From positions 48,474,113 to 48,538,112 of the forward strand of contig NC_089496.1 in assembly GCF_036850765.1 (NCBI RefSeq): 64,000 nucleotides of DNA. Direction: 5' to 3'. Position 1 is the stretch's first letter. Each line of letters starts with the position of its first letter. The position numbers and the translations under genes were made by a program. The notes under the pieces were generated by a model. That model ran no database searches. It was not told the DNA's origin and saw only the letters and a program-made list of their open reading frames with translations. Positions 46,236 to 57,029 of this stretch are shown in pieces. The DNA is from Saccopteryx bilineata. Taxonomy: Eukaryota > Chordata > Mammalia > Chiroptera > Emballonuridae.

Positions 46236-47117
46236 CAGGGGTCCCCAAACTACGGGACCTGCAGGCCGCATGCGGCCCCCTGAGGCCATTTATCCCCTCC
46301 ACCGCACTTCGGAAGGGGCACCTCTTTCATTGGTGGTCAGTGAGAGGAGCACAGGATGCATCCACGTCCTGTGCTTCTGGAGTATTGTATGTGGCCGAGC
46401 AGCAAAGCGCAGCGTCGCTCACGTACAGTACTACTTCCGGTGACACGTCATATCACTTGTTACAGCTAGCAGTGACAAATATGGAACCGGACATTGACCA
46501 TCTCATTAGCCAAAAGCAGGCCCATAGTTCCCATTGAAATACTGGTCAGTTTGTTGATTTAAATTTACTTGTTCTTTATTGTAAATATTGTATTTGTTCC
46601 CGTTTTGTTTTTTTACTTTAAAATATGTGCAGTGTGCATAGGGACTTGTTCATAGTTGTTGTTTTTTTTTCTTTTGTATTTCTCTGAAGCTGGAAGCGGG
46701 GAGTGACAGTCAAACAGACTACTGCATGCGCCCAACCGGGATCCACCCGGCACGCCCACCAGGGGCGATGCTCTGCCCCTCTGGGGGGTCGCTCTGCCGC
46801 AACCAGAGCCACTCTAGCGCCTGGGGCAGAGGCCAAGGAGCCATCCCCAGCGCCCGGGCCATCTTTGCTCCAATGGAGCCTTGGCTGCGGGAGGGAAAGA
46901 GAGAGACAGAGAGGAAGGAGGGGGGGTGGAGAAGCAAATGGGTGCTTCTCCTATGTGCCCTGGCCGGGAATCGAACCCGGGTCCCCGGCACACCAGGCCG
47001 ACGCTCTACCGCTGAGCCAACCGGCCAGGGCCTAGTTGTTGTTTTTTATAGTCTGGCCCTCCAACGGTCTGAGGGACAGTGAACTGGCCCCCTGTGTAAA
47101 ACGTTTGGGGACCCCTG
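46236..47117 (+). mobile_element. hAT element with nested Rhin SINE
   Basis: Terminal inverted repeats CAGGGGTCCCCAAACT and GTTTGGGGACCCCTG. The 8-bp target duplication is CTGCACAG (46228-46235) and CAGCACAG (47118-47125), with one mismatch. Without the SINE the element is about 0.5 kb. A short ATG-started stretch at about 46481 (MEPDIDHLISQKQAHSSH) could be a remnant of a transposase start; this is uncertain. Confidence 0.9.
46668..47032 (-). mobile_element. Rhin-type SINE, reversed, inside hAT
   Basis: The direct repeat TAGTTGTTGTTTTTT flanks it (46653-46667 and 47033-47047). Young subfamily (CCTATGTGCC on this strand). Confidence 0.95.
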
Positions 47118-47125
47118 CAGCACAG

Positions 47126-48059
47126 GGTGGTATTGTGTGGCGTGGGTAGGTAGGAGGAGGGAGAAGCCAGGATTGGACACCTCTTTTCCAGATTGGCTTG
47201 CCCCCTTGTCCGTCTTTCTGTCCTGTTCCCCTCCAGATTGCCTGTGTTCGGTGAACCGATGTGCATCCTGCACTTTGCTGATGTTCATCTCATCTGATGC
47301 AAGCTTATGGAGGGGCGCGTGTGAGTACATGCCTGAGAGACGAGCATTTATTCTCTTAGAAATGGGGCCGCACCACAGTCCATGTCTGTGCCTCTTGCTT
47401 TTCTTTAGAATGCTTGTCTGAAGGTGACTCATTCTCCATCAGTGTGTAGCTGCAACTTTAGACGGGGAGTTTATTTCAACAAAATTGTCCGTGGGACCCT
47501 GTGCGGCAGGTGGAGGACCTGTCTCTCCAGCAGGTGTTCACCTTTCCTTTGCCCGGAACACAGGGCATCACCCACCTTCATCTCCGTTATGTTGTGCGTT
47601 AGTGTATGTTACCCAAATGCGTATGTTCGTACATTATACATATTGAGATAAAAGCCTAAAAGAAACTATTTTTTTCTCCACCTAAACCCAAGATAAAATA
47701 GATAAATAAGCTATCGTTATTTTTTCCTTTTTGCTGGCAGGCAAATTTTGTTTTAGCTCATTCATTCATTCGCAAGAGTCCTAGTTTCATGCAGAGGTTT
47801 TGGTTCCAATTCCCAAGAGTTTCCTTTGATTTCCTGCAAGCTCAGCTCTGCATTTAAAAAGATGTTTGCTGCGGTAGATCAATCACTCTACGAATCTGTA
47901 GGAAGAGTTTTTTGGATACGCGCTCTGCTGTAAAGATCGAAGGGAAGTCAGGAGCCTGATAGGATAGCTGTGTATCCGTTAGATGCACACCTGTCCCCCG
48001 GGCACCAGATCAATGTCATCACGCTGTGCAGCTCCATCTATTTTTCAAAGTGTCAATTA
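47126..48059. other. Unique sequence, no gene seen
   Basis: No repeat or exon is recognised. Confidence 0.4.
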
Positions 48060-48215
48060 TATTCTTTGATAAACTCATCGGCCCCATGAGGTAGAGAGTA
48101 CCAATCTCATTACCTTCATTTTATCAAAAAAAAAAAAAAAAAGGAATAGACACCCAGAGAAGCTGAGTCTCTTACCCCACTGAGGCCAAGTGCAAATTGG
48201 AGGCAAGACCAAGAA
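48060..48215 (-). repeat. MIR SINE, reversed, with a poly(A) expansion
   Basis: Reversed MIR ('accaatctcattaccttcat', 'agagaagctgagtctcttac') with a run of about 17 A in its middle. Confidence 0.65.
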
Positions 48216-49061
48216 GTAGCTTCCTGGCCTCAGCCCCTGGCTTCCCCTGTACCAGCAGGCGCCTGTCATAGCAATACACTGATTCCTTCCCCGGCCTCTC
48301 CTATGACTTGTCCACCACACTTCTTCAGCTGCCATGAGCCAGCGTCAGACACTGGGATTTAAAAACAGAGTGAAGAAAACTCTTCCCAGGGGTTCTTGGG
48401 CCAGCCGGGGAAAATAAGTAAAACACTCAAATGCAATCCACTCAGGTGCAAACTGCGGGGAGAACAGTAGGAGGAGAACGCCGCAGGTGTCCAGGCGCCT
48501 CTGGTGGCCTCTACGTCCAGTACGTGAAGGAGAAGGCGTGCTGTGCAAAGCTCGCTGCAGACTGGCTCTTTCAGCAGGCCGTACTGATGTTTACAAGAAA
48601 ACCTGTCCATCATGCAAAAAAGTAGAATCCCAAAACCCCAACTGCATGAAATGCAGAAGTTGCATTTTTGCAAGGTTAATGAAAAGCAGTGCTTTTCAGA
48701 AGGGTTTCCAGTTACTGTGCAATGTGCACGCATGTGGGACTGTGGGCGTGCTCCTTGGAGCTGTTTAGTTTTCCTTGGCCGGGACAGGGAGACACGCCCT
48801 CCAGTCAAACCCTGCACGGGTGGGTGTAATCTGGGTTGGAAGAGGAGGGGGAAAGAGGAGGATTGCACAGGGCTCAGACTCTACACCTCACCGGCTGGTG
48901 GTCAGGGCTGTAGCCCCCTCCCCTGGAAGACAGGGAGTCCTGGTGGGAGTCAAGAATGCTTTCCATTGAACTGAGGACAGTGCCCAAGATCTCAGAAGAG
49001 TCACTTCCTCACCCACCACACTCCCACCCTCACAACTGACTGGAATGTATAATCTAGCTGG
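48216..49061. other. Unique sequence with a Cys-rich reading frame
   Basis: Around 48590-48690 a plus-strand frame reads TCPSCKKVESQNPNCMKCRS. It has an acceptor-like CTCTTTCAG at about 48576 and a weak donor, AAG|GTTAAT, at about 48676. No known family matches. No other gene evidence. Confidence 0.35.
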
Positions 49062-49245
49062 GCGAGGAGCGCAGTTGGTTAGAGCGTTGTCCCAGTATGT
49101 CAAGGTTGTGGGTTCGATCCTGAGTCAGGGCACATACAAGAATCAAACAATGAACGCATAAATGAGTGGAACAACAGATCGATGTTTGTCTCTCTCTCTC
49201 TCCCTTTCTCTCTTAAAAGTCAATTAAATTTTTTTTAATTAAAAA
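49062..49245 (+). mobile_element. VES-like bat tRNA-SINE
   Basis: tRNA-like head ('gcgcagttggttagagcgtt', GGGTTCGATCCTGAG box), then 'gtggaacaacagatcgatgt', a CT run and an A-rich end. ATCTAGCTGG is repeated on both sides. It differs from the Rhin, B and C families. Confidence 0.85.
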
Positions 49246-49261
49246 TAAAATCTAGCTGGAC

Positions 49262-49854
49262 AGACAGAGGAGAGTTGAATTTGTCAGTTGTTTTATATCC
49301 AAACTTCATCCTCCCAGGGAGCCACTGCTGCTGGATTTCGTGTGAAGAGATAAGCCCCAGCCTTCAGACTGCAGGAGAAGGAAGATGAAGAGAACCACAA
49401 AGCCGGCTGGCCGCAGTGAGCAGGAGGAATTGGGAGGGGCAGGGGAGCAGACTAGACAGGACAGAGAGGAGAGCACAGCAACAAGAGGTGGGCCACACAC
49501 GATGGGAGGGGAGGAGCAGAGGAGTCCGACTTAAGATTTACAGCTGTGTGCTGTGCTGGGCTCAGAGCTACCTGTCCCCTCCGCTCCTGAAACTTCCATA
49601 AACTGCTCCAGCCACGATCTCGGGTCAGAGGTACTTTGGGGAGGAACGGACTCAGGGAGAATCCAGTGTAGCTGCAGGAGGTGATGTGTAAGCGACAGGA
49701 GGGAAGAAACGGATGACACCCCAGAACCTAGAAGTCAGAAACTTGGGGTGGCTGGGAGAAATGTGTGGAGCCCACTCATTGGTAGGGAAGCCTGTTCTGC
49801 TTAAACATTAAAGAAAACGCAAAGAGCTGTAAGAGACTACTCAATCCCAAATAT
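49262..49854. other. Unique sequence, no gene seen
   Basis: Nothing recognised. Confidence 0.4.
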
Positions 49855-50095
49855 TAGGGTGACATTGGTTATTAAATTACACAGGTTTCAGGCGCACCGT
49901 TCTACAACACATCATCTGTATGTGTGTGTGTATGTGTGTGTGTGTGTGTGTGTGTGTTCACCTCCCCAAGTTAAGTCTCCCTCCTTCACCATGTATCTCC
50001 TCCCCCCTCCTCCCCCTCTTCTCACCCCCCTTCCCTCCTGGAATCCCCACACTGTTGTCTGCATCTATACGGTTTCTTTCTTTGTTTAATCCTGA
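49855..50095 (-). mobile_element. L1 3' end, reversed
   Basis: Same reversed L1 3'-UTR as at 40852 ('acacatcatctgtatgtgtg', 'ttcacctccccaagttaagt') with a (GT)n expansion at 49918-49957. Confidence 0.8.
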
Positions 50096-50258
50096 ATGAA
50101 ATAAATAATTTTCCAGAAAAATAGATTTGGCCTAAAGATTCCTCCGAAGAAATAAAAAAATGTAAGGGGTCTCATTATCTAGAGAAGAAAAAGATGTCAA
50201 AAAAAAAAAACTGCCCCCTCCCAACAAGCACCAGGTCCAAAGCTTCCCAAAAGAAGTA

Positions 50259-50821
50259 CAGTGTGTCCATAAAGTCATGGTGCACTTTTGACCAGTCACA
50301 TGAAAGCAACAAAAGACGATAGAAATGTAAAATCTGCACCAAATAAAAGGAAAACCCTCCCAGTTTCTGTAGGATGATGTGGCAGCATGTGCGAATGCGA
50401 GGATGATGATGCAACACCGTGTATACAGCGGAGCAGCCCACGGCCATGCCAGTTGAGATGTGGACGGTACAGAGGAAAGTTCAGTGTGTTCTGTGGCTCG
50501 CTAAATTCGAATCCATGACCAAAGTGCAATGTGAATATCGGCGCATTTATAACGAAGCGCCACGACATTAATCACTTAAAACAGAGAATCACAGATGTTA
50601 TTCACTCTGTTACTCCAGATGTCCTTACCCGTGTGTGGCAAGAACTTCACTATCGTTTGGATGTATGTAGGGCAACAAATGGAGCCCACATCGAACTGCA
50701 CTGAATAGGTATGAAACTGGGAGAGTTTTCCTTTTATTTGGTGCAGATTTCACATTTCTATCGTCTTTTGTTGTTTTCCTGTGATCGGTCAAAAGTGCAC
50801 CATGACTTTACGGACACACTG
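50259..50821 (+). mobile_element. Internally deleted mariner-like transposon with 109-bp inverted repeats
   Basis: The ends CAGTGTGTCC...GACCAGTCAC (50259 on) and the inverted copy ending GTGCACCATGACTTTACGGA...CACTG (to 50821) match over about 109 bp, with roughly 7 mismatches. TA lies on both sides (50257-50258 and 50822-50823). The core keeps a transposase-like N-terminal piece from an ATG at 50445 (MPVEMWTVQRKVQCVLWLAK..., ending in a stop after about 41 codons). Near 50625-50700 a C-terminal-like piece (RVWQELHYRLDVCRATNGAH) ends just before the 3' repeat. The catalytic middle is missing, so it is non-autonomous. Confidence 0.88.
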
Positions 50822-51929
50822 TATATAAACTTTGAAAGAGCAGGTCATTTCAATGATATTTAAACTTGTCTAGAATATAGAAAGAAAAGCTTCTAAGTTA
50901 TTTTGGTAAAGAGAAGTATTACGTTGATGGCAAAACCTGATAAATATTTCATACACAGTTAAAACTAAAGACAAATCTCACTTAATGCCAATGTAAAAGC
51001 CCTAAATAAAACATTAACCAACAGAATGCAATAGCACATTACAACAGTATGTCAGACCCATGCAAAGCCAATTCTAGGAAAGCAGGGCAGGTCAATATTA
51101 GAAAAGCTATTGATTATTCATATTTATTGATCTAGGGAGGAAAGCCATACCGAGTCCTTACGGACTAAGAGGGCATTTGACAAACCTCAAGCCCTATTCT
51201 TGATTTTTTTTATTTTTCAGATAAATAGAAATCTTTAATTTTTTTGTGCGTATATACATGTATGTACAAATATATATGATATATATGTACATAGACATAT
51301 ATGTTTAACATGATATTATGTTCCTTAATGTGTATTTTTCCCATATATATGTATAATATGTATATAGATACACACTTATGCTAAAGAGAACATTCTAATA
51401 AAGTCAGAAATAAGAGAGCCCACTCTCACTATTATCATTTCACCTGGTCCTGGAGGTAATATAAAAGTAACTAAGACCATCATTAGATAAGAGAAAAAAA
51501 TGAGAAGCATAAATAGTGGAAGTAATAAAACTATTCTTATAACATGGTTCTATATCTGGAAACTCCAAGAGAATTGACCAATAAGCTACTACAAACAGTA
51601 GGAAAATTCAGTAAGATGCAGAAGTACAAAATCCATATAAAGTAGTTTTTAAAATCCAACAATTTTTTTTCCAGCTAAAACCAGTTACATGATGTAGAAG
51701 AAGGAAAGATCCCATTCAAACAGCAGCCATAACAAACGCCAAAGCATAAACTTAAAAAGACATCTATAGGACCTATGTGTAGAAAACTATAAACACTACG
51801 GAGGTGTGCACATGCGCACACACACACATGAAAAATACTTGAACAAATGTAAAGAATGTCCATAGAAAGGATACTTGGGAACCATCAAGATACCAATTTT
51901 CTTCTGGGTTCATATACGAATCTGTTTTT

Positions 51930-52329
51930 GTCTTTTTTTTTTTTTTTTTTTCTTTTTCTGAAGCTGGAAACGGGGAGAGACAGTCAGACAGACTCTCGCA
52001 TGCGCCCGACCGGGATCCACCCGGCACGCCCACCAGGGGCAAAGCTCTGCCCACCAGGGGGCGATGCTCTGCCCCTCTGGGGCATCTCTCTGCCGCGACC
52101 AGAGCCACTCTAACGCCTGGGGCAGAGGCCAAGGAGCCATCACCAGCGCCCGGGCCATCTTTGCTCCAATGGAGCCTTGGCTGCGGGAGGGGAAGAGAGA
52201 GACAAAGAGGAAGGAGGGGTGGTGGAGAAGCAAACGGGCGCTTACTCCTTATGTGCCCTTGCCGGGAATCGAACCCGGGTCCCCCGCACGCCAGGCCGAT
52301 GCTCTACCGTTGAGCCAACCGGCCAGGGC
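51930..52329 (-). mobile_element. Rhin-type SINE, reversed, nested in L1
   Basis: ACGAATCT is repeated on both sides (51916-51923 and 52330-52337). Young subfamily. The CT-rich middle has a small variant. Confidence 0.93.
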
Positions 52330-52520
52330 ACGAATCTTGTTTTAATCCAAACAAATGTATCAACAAACTGGGCTTTATCTCTGTTTCATTTTAACTAGAC
52401 AAATGGGTTCTAATTATTCATATGGAAAATTAACAAGCAAGTACAGCCAGAAAATCTCTGAGGAGGGATAGCAATGAGCTGGAACTAGTTTTACTAGCCC
52501 AATTAGAACAGTGTGGTACT

Positions 52521-52970
52521 GGCATGGAACAGCCAGGGGGCACTGTGGTGCTGCTTCTTACTTGTTATTACCCACGCCTCACTGTCCATCCTTCTCTTCC
52601 CTGCCCTGTGTCCTAGGGACATCATGGGTTGACCTGCCCTCTGGCTTCCTGTGAATTCAGTTGCCATGCTAAGAGATCAGAGGGTGAGAACAGAGGGAGG
52701 TGGGGTGCTCCTCCCCCGCTCCCTGATACAGGCAGTGGCTCTGCTCCCTGAATGCTCCCTCCTGTGTGGCTGGGCTCCCACAGGACCTGACAGTTTCCTC
52801 TTCCTGCTCCTTCAGCCCGGGTGCAATGGCTGCCCGCCCTTGCTAGTCTCTGGATGCCTCGACATTCCTTGTAGGTTCGCTGAACCCTGGCCACACCTCT
52901 GTTTAAAGTCCTTTCATTTAAACTACTTGAGTGGAATTCCATTTCCTACCAGGATCTTGACCTATAAATA
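52521..52970 (+). mobile_element. Unassigned old repeat inserted in the L1
   Basis: L1 text stops at about 52520 and resumes at about 52971. The insert resembles a widespread ancient mammalian repeat ('cctggccacacctctgttta', 'tgagtggaattccatttcct'). I cannot name the family reliably. Confidence 0.5.
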
Positions 52971-53157
52971 GATTAATGAAACAGAATAGAAAATTCAGAG
53001 TGATTTGAAGGTACTCAGGGAATTTAGTGTGTGATAAAGTTAACCGTCCCAAATCAATGCAGTAATTATGGACATTTTAATAAATACTGTTGAGACAGAT
53101 GGATAGCCATCTGGAAAAATAGAAAGTATATTTATATTTATAAAGTAGATTTATATA

Positions 53158-53483
53158 GCCTGACCAGGCAGTGGCACAGTGGATAGAGCATCAGACTGGG
53201 ATGTGGAGGACCCAGGTTTGAGACCCCAAGGTTGCCAGCTTGAGCACAGGCTCATTGGGTTTGAGCAAGGCTCGCCAGCTTGAGCCCAAGGTTGCTGGCT
53301 CGAGCAAGAGGTTACTCAGTCTGCTGTAGCCCCACGGTCAAGGCACATATGAGAAATCAATCAATGAGCAACTAAGAAACCACAACGAAGAATTGATGTT
53401 TCTCATCTCTCTCCCTTCCTGTCTGTCTGTCCCTATCTGTCCCTCTCTCTGACTCTCCCTGTCTCTGCCACAAAAAAATAAAT
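53158..53483 (+). mobile_element. Family B tRNA-SINE nested in L1
   Basis: The 16-bp direct repeat AAAGTAGATTTATATA flanks it (53142-53157 and 53484-53499). Full-length. Confidence 0.95.
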
Positions 53484-53624
53484 AAAGTAGATTTATATAT
53501 ACACTAAGATAACTCCAAATCAAATTGAACAAAAACAAAATAAAGCCATAAAAAGCTTCAAGTATATAAGCTGTAGCACAGTCACACAATATAATGTCAC
53601 TCAGCAATGCATAGGGACGAATTA

Positions 53625-53898
53625 TAGGCAAACCTTGGAGGTGCTGCAAGTTCAACCCAAATTTTCCCCAATAAAGTCAGTATCACAATAGAATGAGTCA
53701 CACAAAAGTTTTTTATTTCCCAGTACATTTAAAAGTCATACTTACACTATACTGTAGTCTATTAAGTATGTGATAGCATTAGAACTGAAAAATACGTACA
53801 TACCTTAATTAAAAATTACTTTACTGTTTAAGAAAAAGCTACACTCATCAGAGCCTTCAGCAAGTTGTAATCTTTTTGCTGGTGAAAGGTCTTGCCCT
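53625..53898 (+). mobile_element. Tigger-type DNA transposon fragment
   Basis: Clear Tigger text: 'aggcaaaccttggaggtgct', 'gaatgagtcacacaaaagtt', 'cttacactatactgtagtct', 'gtaatctttttgctggtgaa'. It is cut on the right by a hAT element. Confidence 0.8.
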
Positions 53899-53899
53899 C

Positions 53900-54095
53900 C
53901 AGGGGTCTCAAACTCAACTCAGCATGTGGACCGCAGAGCAAGATCACAGCCTTTCGGCGGGCCGCACTAGGTCTACAAAAGGCAACTGTTACGCAACACT
54001 TTTCAGTGTCACAAAATGACCAGAAACTGTAGTTTGTGGATTAGTCTGAGGGCTGCACAAAATTGTTCGGCGGGCCGCGAGTTTGAGACCTCTGC
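53900..54095 (+). mobile_element. hAT non-autonomous element
   Basis: Ends CAGGGGTCTCAAACTC and GCGAGTTTGAGACCTCTG are inverted repeats. GGCGGGCCGC motifs occur on both sides of the centre. No matching 8-bp flank was found, probably because of a later deletion at the right. Confidence 0.85.
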
Positions 54096-54372
54096 GACCA
54101 TCTGCTTCTTCACCCTACCCCTTCCCCTTCTCTCTCTCTCTTCTCTCCTACAGCCATGGCTTGAATGGTTGGAGCAAGTTGGCCCCAGGTGCTGAGGATG
54201 GTTTTAGTGCCTTGCCTCAGGCACTAAAATAGCTCGGTTGCCAAGCAACAGAGCAATGCGCCAGATGGGCAGAGCATCACCCGGTAGGGGGTTTGCCAGG
54301 TGGATCCCAGTGGGGCGCAGGCAGGAGTCTGTCTCTCTGCCTTCCCACCTCTCACTTAATAAAAGAAGAAAA
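54096..54372 (+). mobile_element. Old Rhin-type SINE, 5'-truncated
   Basis: Begins in the middle of the SINE (CGACCATCTGCTTCTTCACC) and resembles the diverged copy at 31501. The tRNA head is missing. Confidence 0.8.
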
Positions 54373-54500
54373 ATAGAATTCTGAGGCATGCTACAGTATG
54401 GATGAACCTTGAAGATACTATGCTAAGTGAAATAAGCCAGTCACAAAAAAAAAAATACCATACAATTTCACTGACATGTGGTGCCCAAGGTATTCAGACA
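54373..54500 (+). mobile_element. L1 3' fragment
   Basis: Has 'acagtatggatgaaccttga', 'gctaagtgaaataagccagt', typical of the L1 ORF2/3'-UTR junction. Confidence 0.75.
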
Positions 54501-54955
54501 CACAAAGGACGGCTCTGTAGTCTCCTTTCTTGCAGATTAGAACTCGGGCTTCACAAAAAGGGGAGAAGAAAGGAATCTGAATGGCTGAGACCCAGATCTC
54601 CGTCAACACTTGCCTTGCGAAATTTCCAGGGACGACATTATTCACAGATCCAAAAAGCACTGCCATTCAAACAACTTACGTGCAAATGGCATGCTCTGGG
54701 ACACCATCTGATGACCCCAAAATGGTGTTAGTGAAGACAATGACGGTAGTGACAAAAATGCACGTAAAAGGATTAAACAAAATTGTTTTATGAAACATGA
54801 GATTGGAAAAAAGGAACATTCTAAATTAATGTATTCTCTACAACTTCAGACTTTTAAATAGATGTAACAAAAAAAACCCAAAATAAGTATTAAAATTATA
54901 CATGTGGGGTTTTTTTTTCTAGTCCCTTCAAAGGTTGTAGGTTCAAGCAGGCCAT
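54501..54955. other. Unique sequence, no gene seen
   Basis: No gene or named repeat. Confidence 0.4.
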
Positions 54956-54969
54956 TAAAATAATTTTTT

Positions 54970-55353
54970 TTGTGTGTGTATTTTTCTGAAGCTGGAAACG
55001 GGGAGAGACAGACTCCCGCATGCGCCCAACCAGGATCCACCTGGCACGCCCACCAGGGGGCGACGCTCTGCCCACCAGGGGGTGATGCTCTGCCCCTCTG
55101 GGGCGTTGCTCTGTTGCCACCAGAACCACTCCAGCGCCTGGGGCAGAGGCCAAGGAGCCATCCCCAGCACCCGGGCCATCTTTGCTCCAATGGAGCCCTG
55201 GCTGCGGGAGGGGAAGAGAGAGACAGAGAGGAAGGAGAGGGGGAGGGGTGGAGAAGCAGATGGGCGCTTCTCCTGTGTGCCCTGGCCGGGAATCGAACCC
55301 GGGACTTCTGCACGCCAGGCCAACGCTCTACCACTGAGCCAACCGGCCAGGGC
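54970..55353 (-). mobile_element. Rhin-type SINE, reversed
   Basis: The direct repeat TAAAATAATTTTTT flanks it (54956-54969 and 55354-55367). Older CACACAGGAG diagnostic but with the duplicated GGGCAGAGC module. Confidence 0.95.
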
Positions 55354-55639
55354 TAAAATAATTTTTTGAGGACTTTTCTCAAAGGGGAAATTAGGACTCG
55401 CCTTGGACTGGGGGGTCACTCCCTTACAGGACAGCTGGAGAAGTGTGTGGGGTGCGGGCAGAGGTCTGGGTGGGGCTCCTCACTTGGCACTCTCCCCCTC
55501 CCCCTTCCTGTCTGGTGGGGAGGGGTCTCCAGGACTGAGGACAGCAAAGCAAAGGCTGGAGGCCATGGGAGACGGGCTGTGGGCTGGCGGGGTCGTTGTG
55601 GCCTAGGGCTTGGTTTGGGATTGAGCCTTTCCCACTCTC

Positions 55640-55985
55640 TTAATACTAAGGTCTCTTAATACTAAGATCTTTTCAACACTAAGCTTTTCTCCACACCCTT
55701 GACTGTTGCATGATGTAGGGTGGTGCACTGTTATGAGGAATCCAATTTATGCCTCATATGAGAGGCTTTGTATCAGAGACTACCCTATTTGTATATTGGA
55801 GTAAAGGCTTTAATTGTCTATGCTATATATAAATAATAAAGCAAAGATCGGGGGCTCGCTCTCTCTGATCTTGCCATCAGCTTTGAAGAGGCCTCCCAAT
55901 CCCATCCTCTTTTCTCTGAGTCTATTTTCTTAATTCCGCACCGTTCTCTCTCAGGACCCAGAATTACTAGCCGCGCTGGCCCACG
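55640..55985 (+). mobile_element. Possible LTR (3' part) of an old endogenous retrovirus
   Basis: A TATATAAATAATAAAG segment (TATA/poly(A)-signal-like) is followed about 20-40 nt later by a CT-rich stretch and then 'gaccgttctctctcaggacc'-like U5 text (here 'gcaccgttctctctcaggac'). The order resembles R-U5. No coding sequence was found and the left boundary is not defined. Confidence 0.35.
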
Positions 55986-56612
55986 ACAGGAGGCTGCGGA
56001 AGCAGAGCCGGAGGGCACAGAGCACAGCCTCCCTGCCTTCTCCCTGGGGAGCCGCAGTTAGCCTGGCCTGGAAAAAGTGACAGAATGGAAAAGCAAAAAC
56101 CCTTGCTGGCAAGGCTGACAACCCCTGTGGACCAGCTTTCCCCTGCGTTGGGCGGGGGCTGGTTCCTAGGGCAGAACATAAGTGACCCGATGTGAGCTGT
56201 GTTGGCAGTGACCTGGGTGAGGCTGAGGGGCCACTGCCACCTGTGTGCATCTACAGAGGCCCAGAGGACAGCCTCTGATGGAGCTAGCCCTACACACCCA
56301 CCCACGCCTTGCTCTACCACCTGACATGCTTGCCCAGGCTCAGGAGATCACAGTATTTTTAAATGCTGCTGCCTCCGCCAGGGCAGGCTGACATGGCCTG
56401 AAAGTTCCAAAGGACCACAGCTCTGGGCCTCTAATAAAATGCAAACACCAGTAGGAGCAGAGCCCTATAACCTGACACTCGTTAGGGCCTTTGTGGTCCC
56501 TGCCCTGCATGGAGACTGCCTTTGGAAGCAACGACTCCAGCAACTGCCAGGGAAGAGAACAAAGGGGAGGTGGTTTAGAGACTTCTCAGCCTTCATAAAA
56601 CACTGGGAGCCT
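55986..56612. other. Unique sequence, no gene seen
   Basis: No exon or named repeat is supported. Confidence 0.4.
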
Positions 56613-57013
56613 GGCCCTGGCCGGTTGGCTCAGCGGTAGAGCGTCGGCCTAGCGTGCGGAGGACCCGGGTTCGATTCCCGGCCAGGGCACATAGGAGAAG
56701 CGCCCATTTGCTTCTCCACCCCTCCGCCGCGCCTTCCTCTCTGTCTCTCTCTTCCCCTCCCGCAGCCAAGGCTCCATTGGAGCAAAGATGGCCCGGGCGC
56801 TGGGGATGGCTCTGTGGCCTCTGCCCCAGGCGCTAGAGTGGCTCTGGTCGCAACATGGCGACACCCAGGAGGGTCGCAACATGGCGACGCCCAGGATGGG
56901 CAGAGCGTCGCCCCCTGGTGGGCGTGCCGGGTGGATCCCGGTCAGGCGCATGCGGGAGTCTGTCTGACTGTCTCTCCCTGTTTCCAGCTTCAGAAAAATG
57001 CAAAAAAAAAAAA
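56613..57013 (+). mobile_element. Rhin-type SINE with an internal 26-bp duplication
   Basis: The 16-bp direct repeat AAAACACTGGGAGCCT flanks it. Young subfamily. GGTCGCAACATGGCGAC occurs twice in tandem around 56846-56900. Confidence 0.95.
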
Positions 57014-57029
57014 AAAACACTGGGAGCCT

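Larger units (their letters stand above)
50100..53624 (+). mobile_element. Old L1M ORF2 backbone broken by four insertions
   Basis: Segments at 50100-50258, 50822-51923, 52330-52520, 52971-53157 and 53484-53624 follow L1 ORF2 in order: 'ccaggtccaaagcttcccaa', 'gagcccactctcactattat', 'gaaactccaagagaattgac', 'aatgaaacagaatagaaaat'. All are heavily mutated and non-coding. The interruptions are a mariner element, a Rhin SINE, an unassigned repeat and a family B SINE. Confidence 0.8.

Noticed and set aside
45749..46443. Cys- and Tyr-rich repeat ORFs on both strands
   Set aside because: They are translations of the 45/46-bp minisatellite.
55640..55985. Complete endogenous retrovirus
   Set aside because: Only an LTR-like 3' part is suspected. 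No gag, pol or env reading frame and no second LTR are visible.
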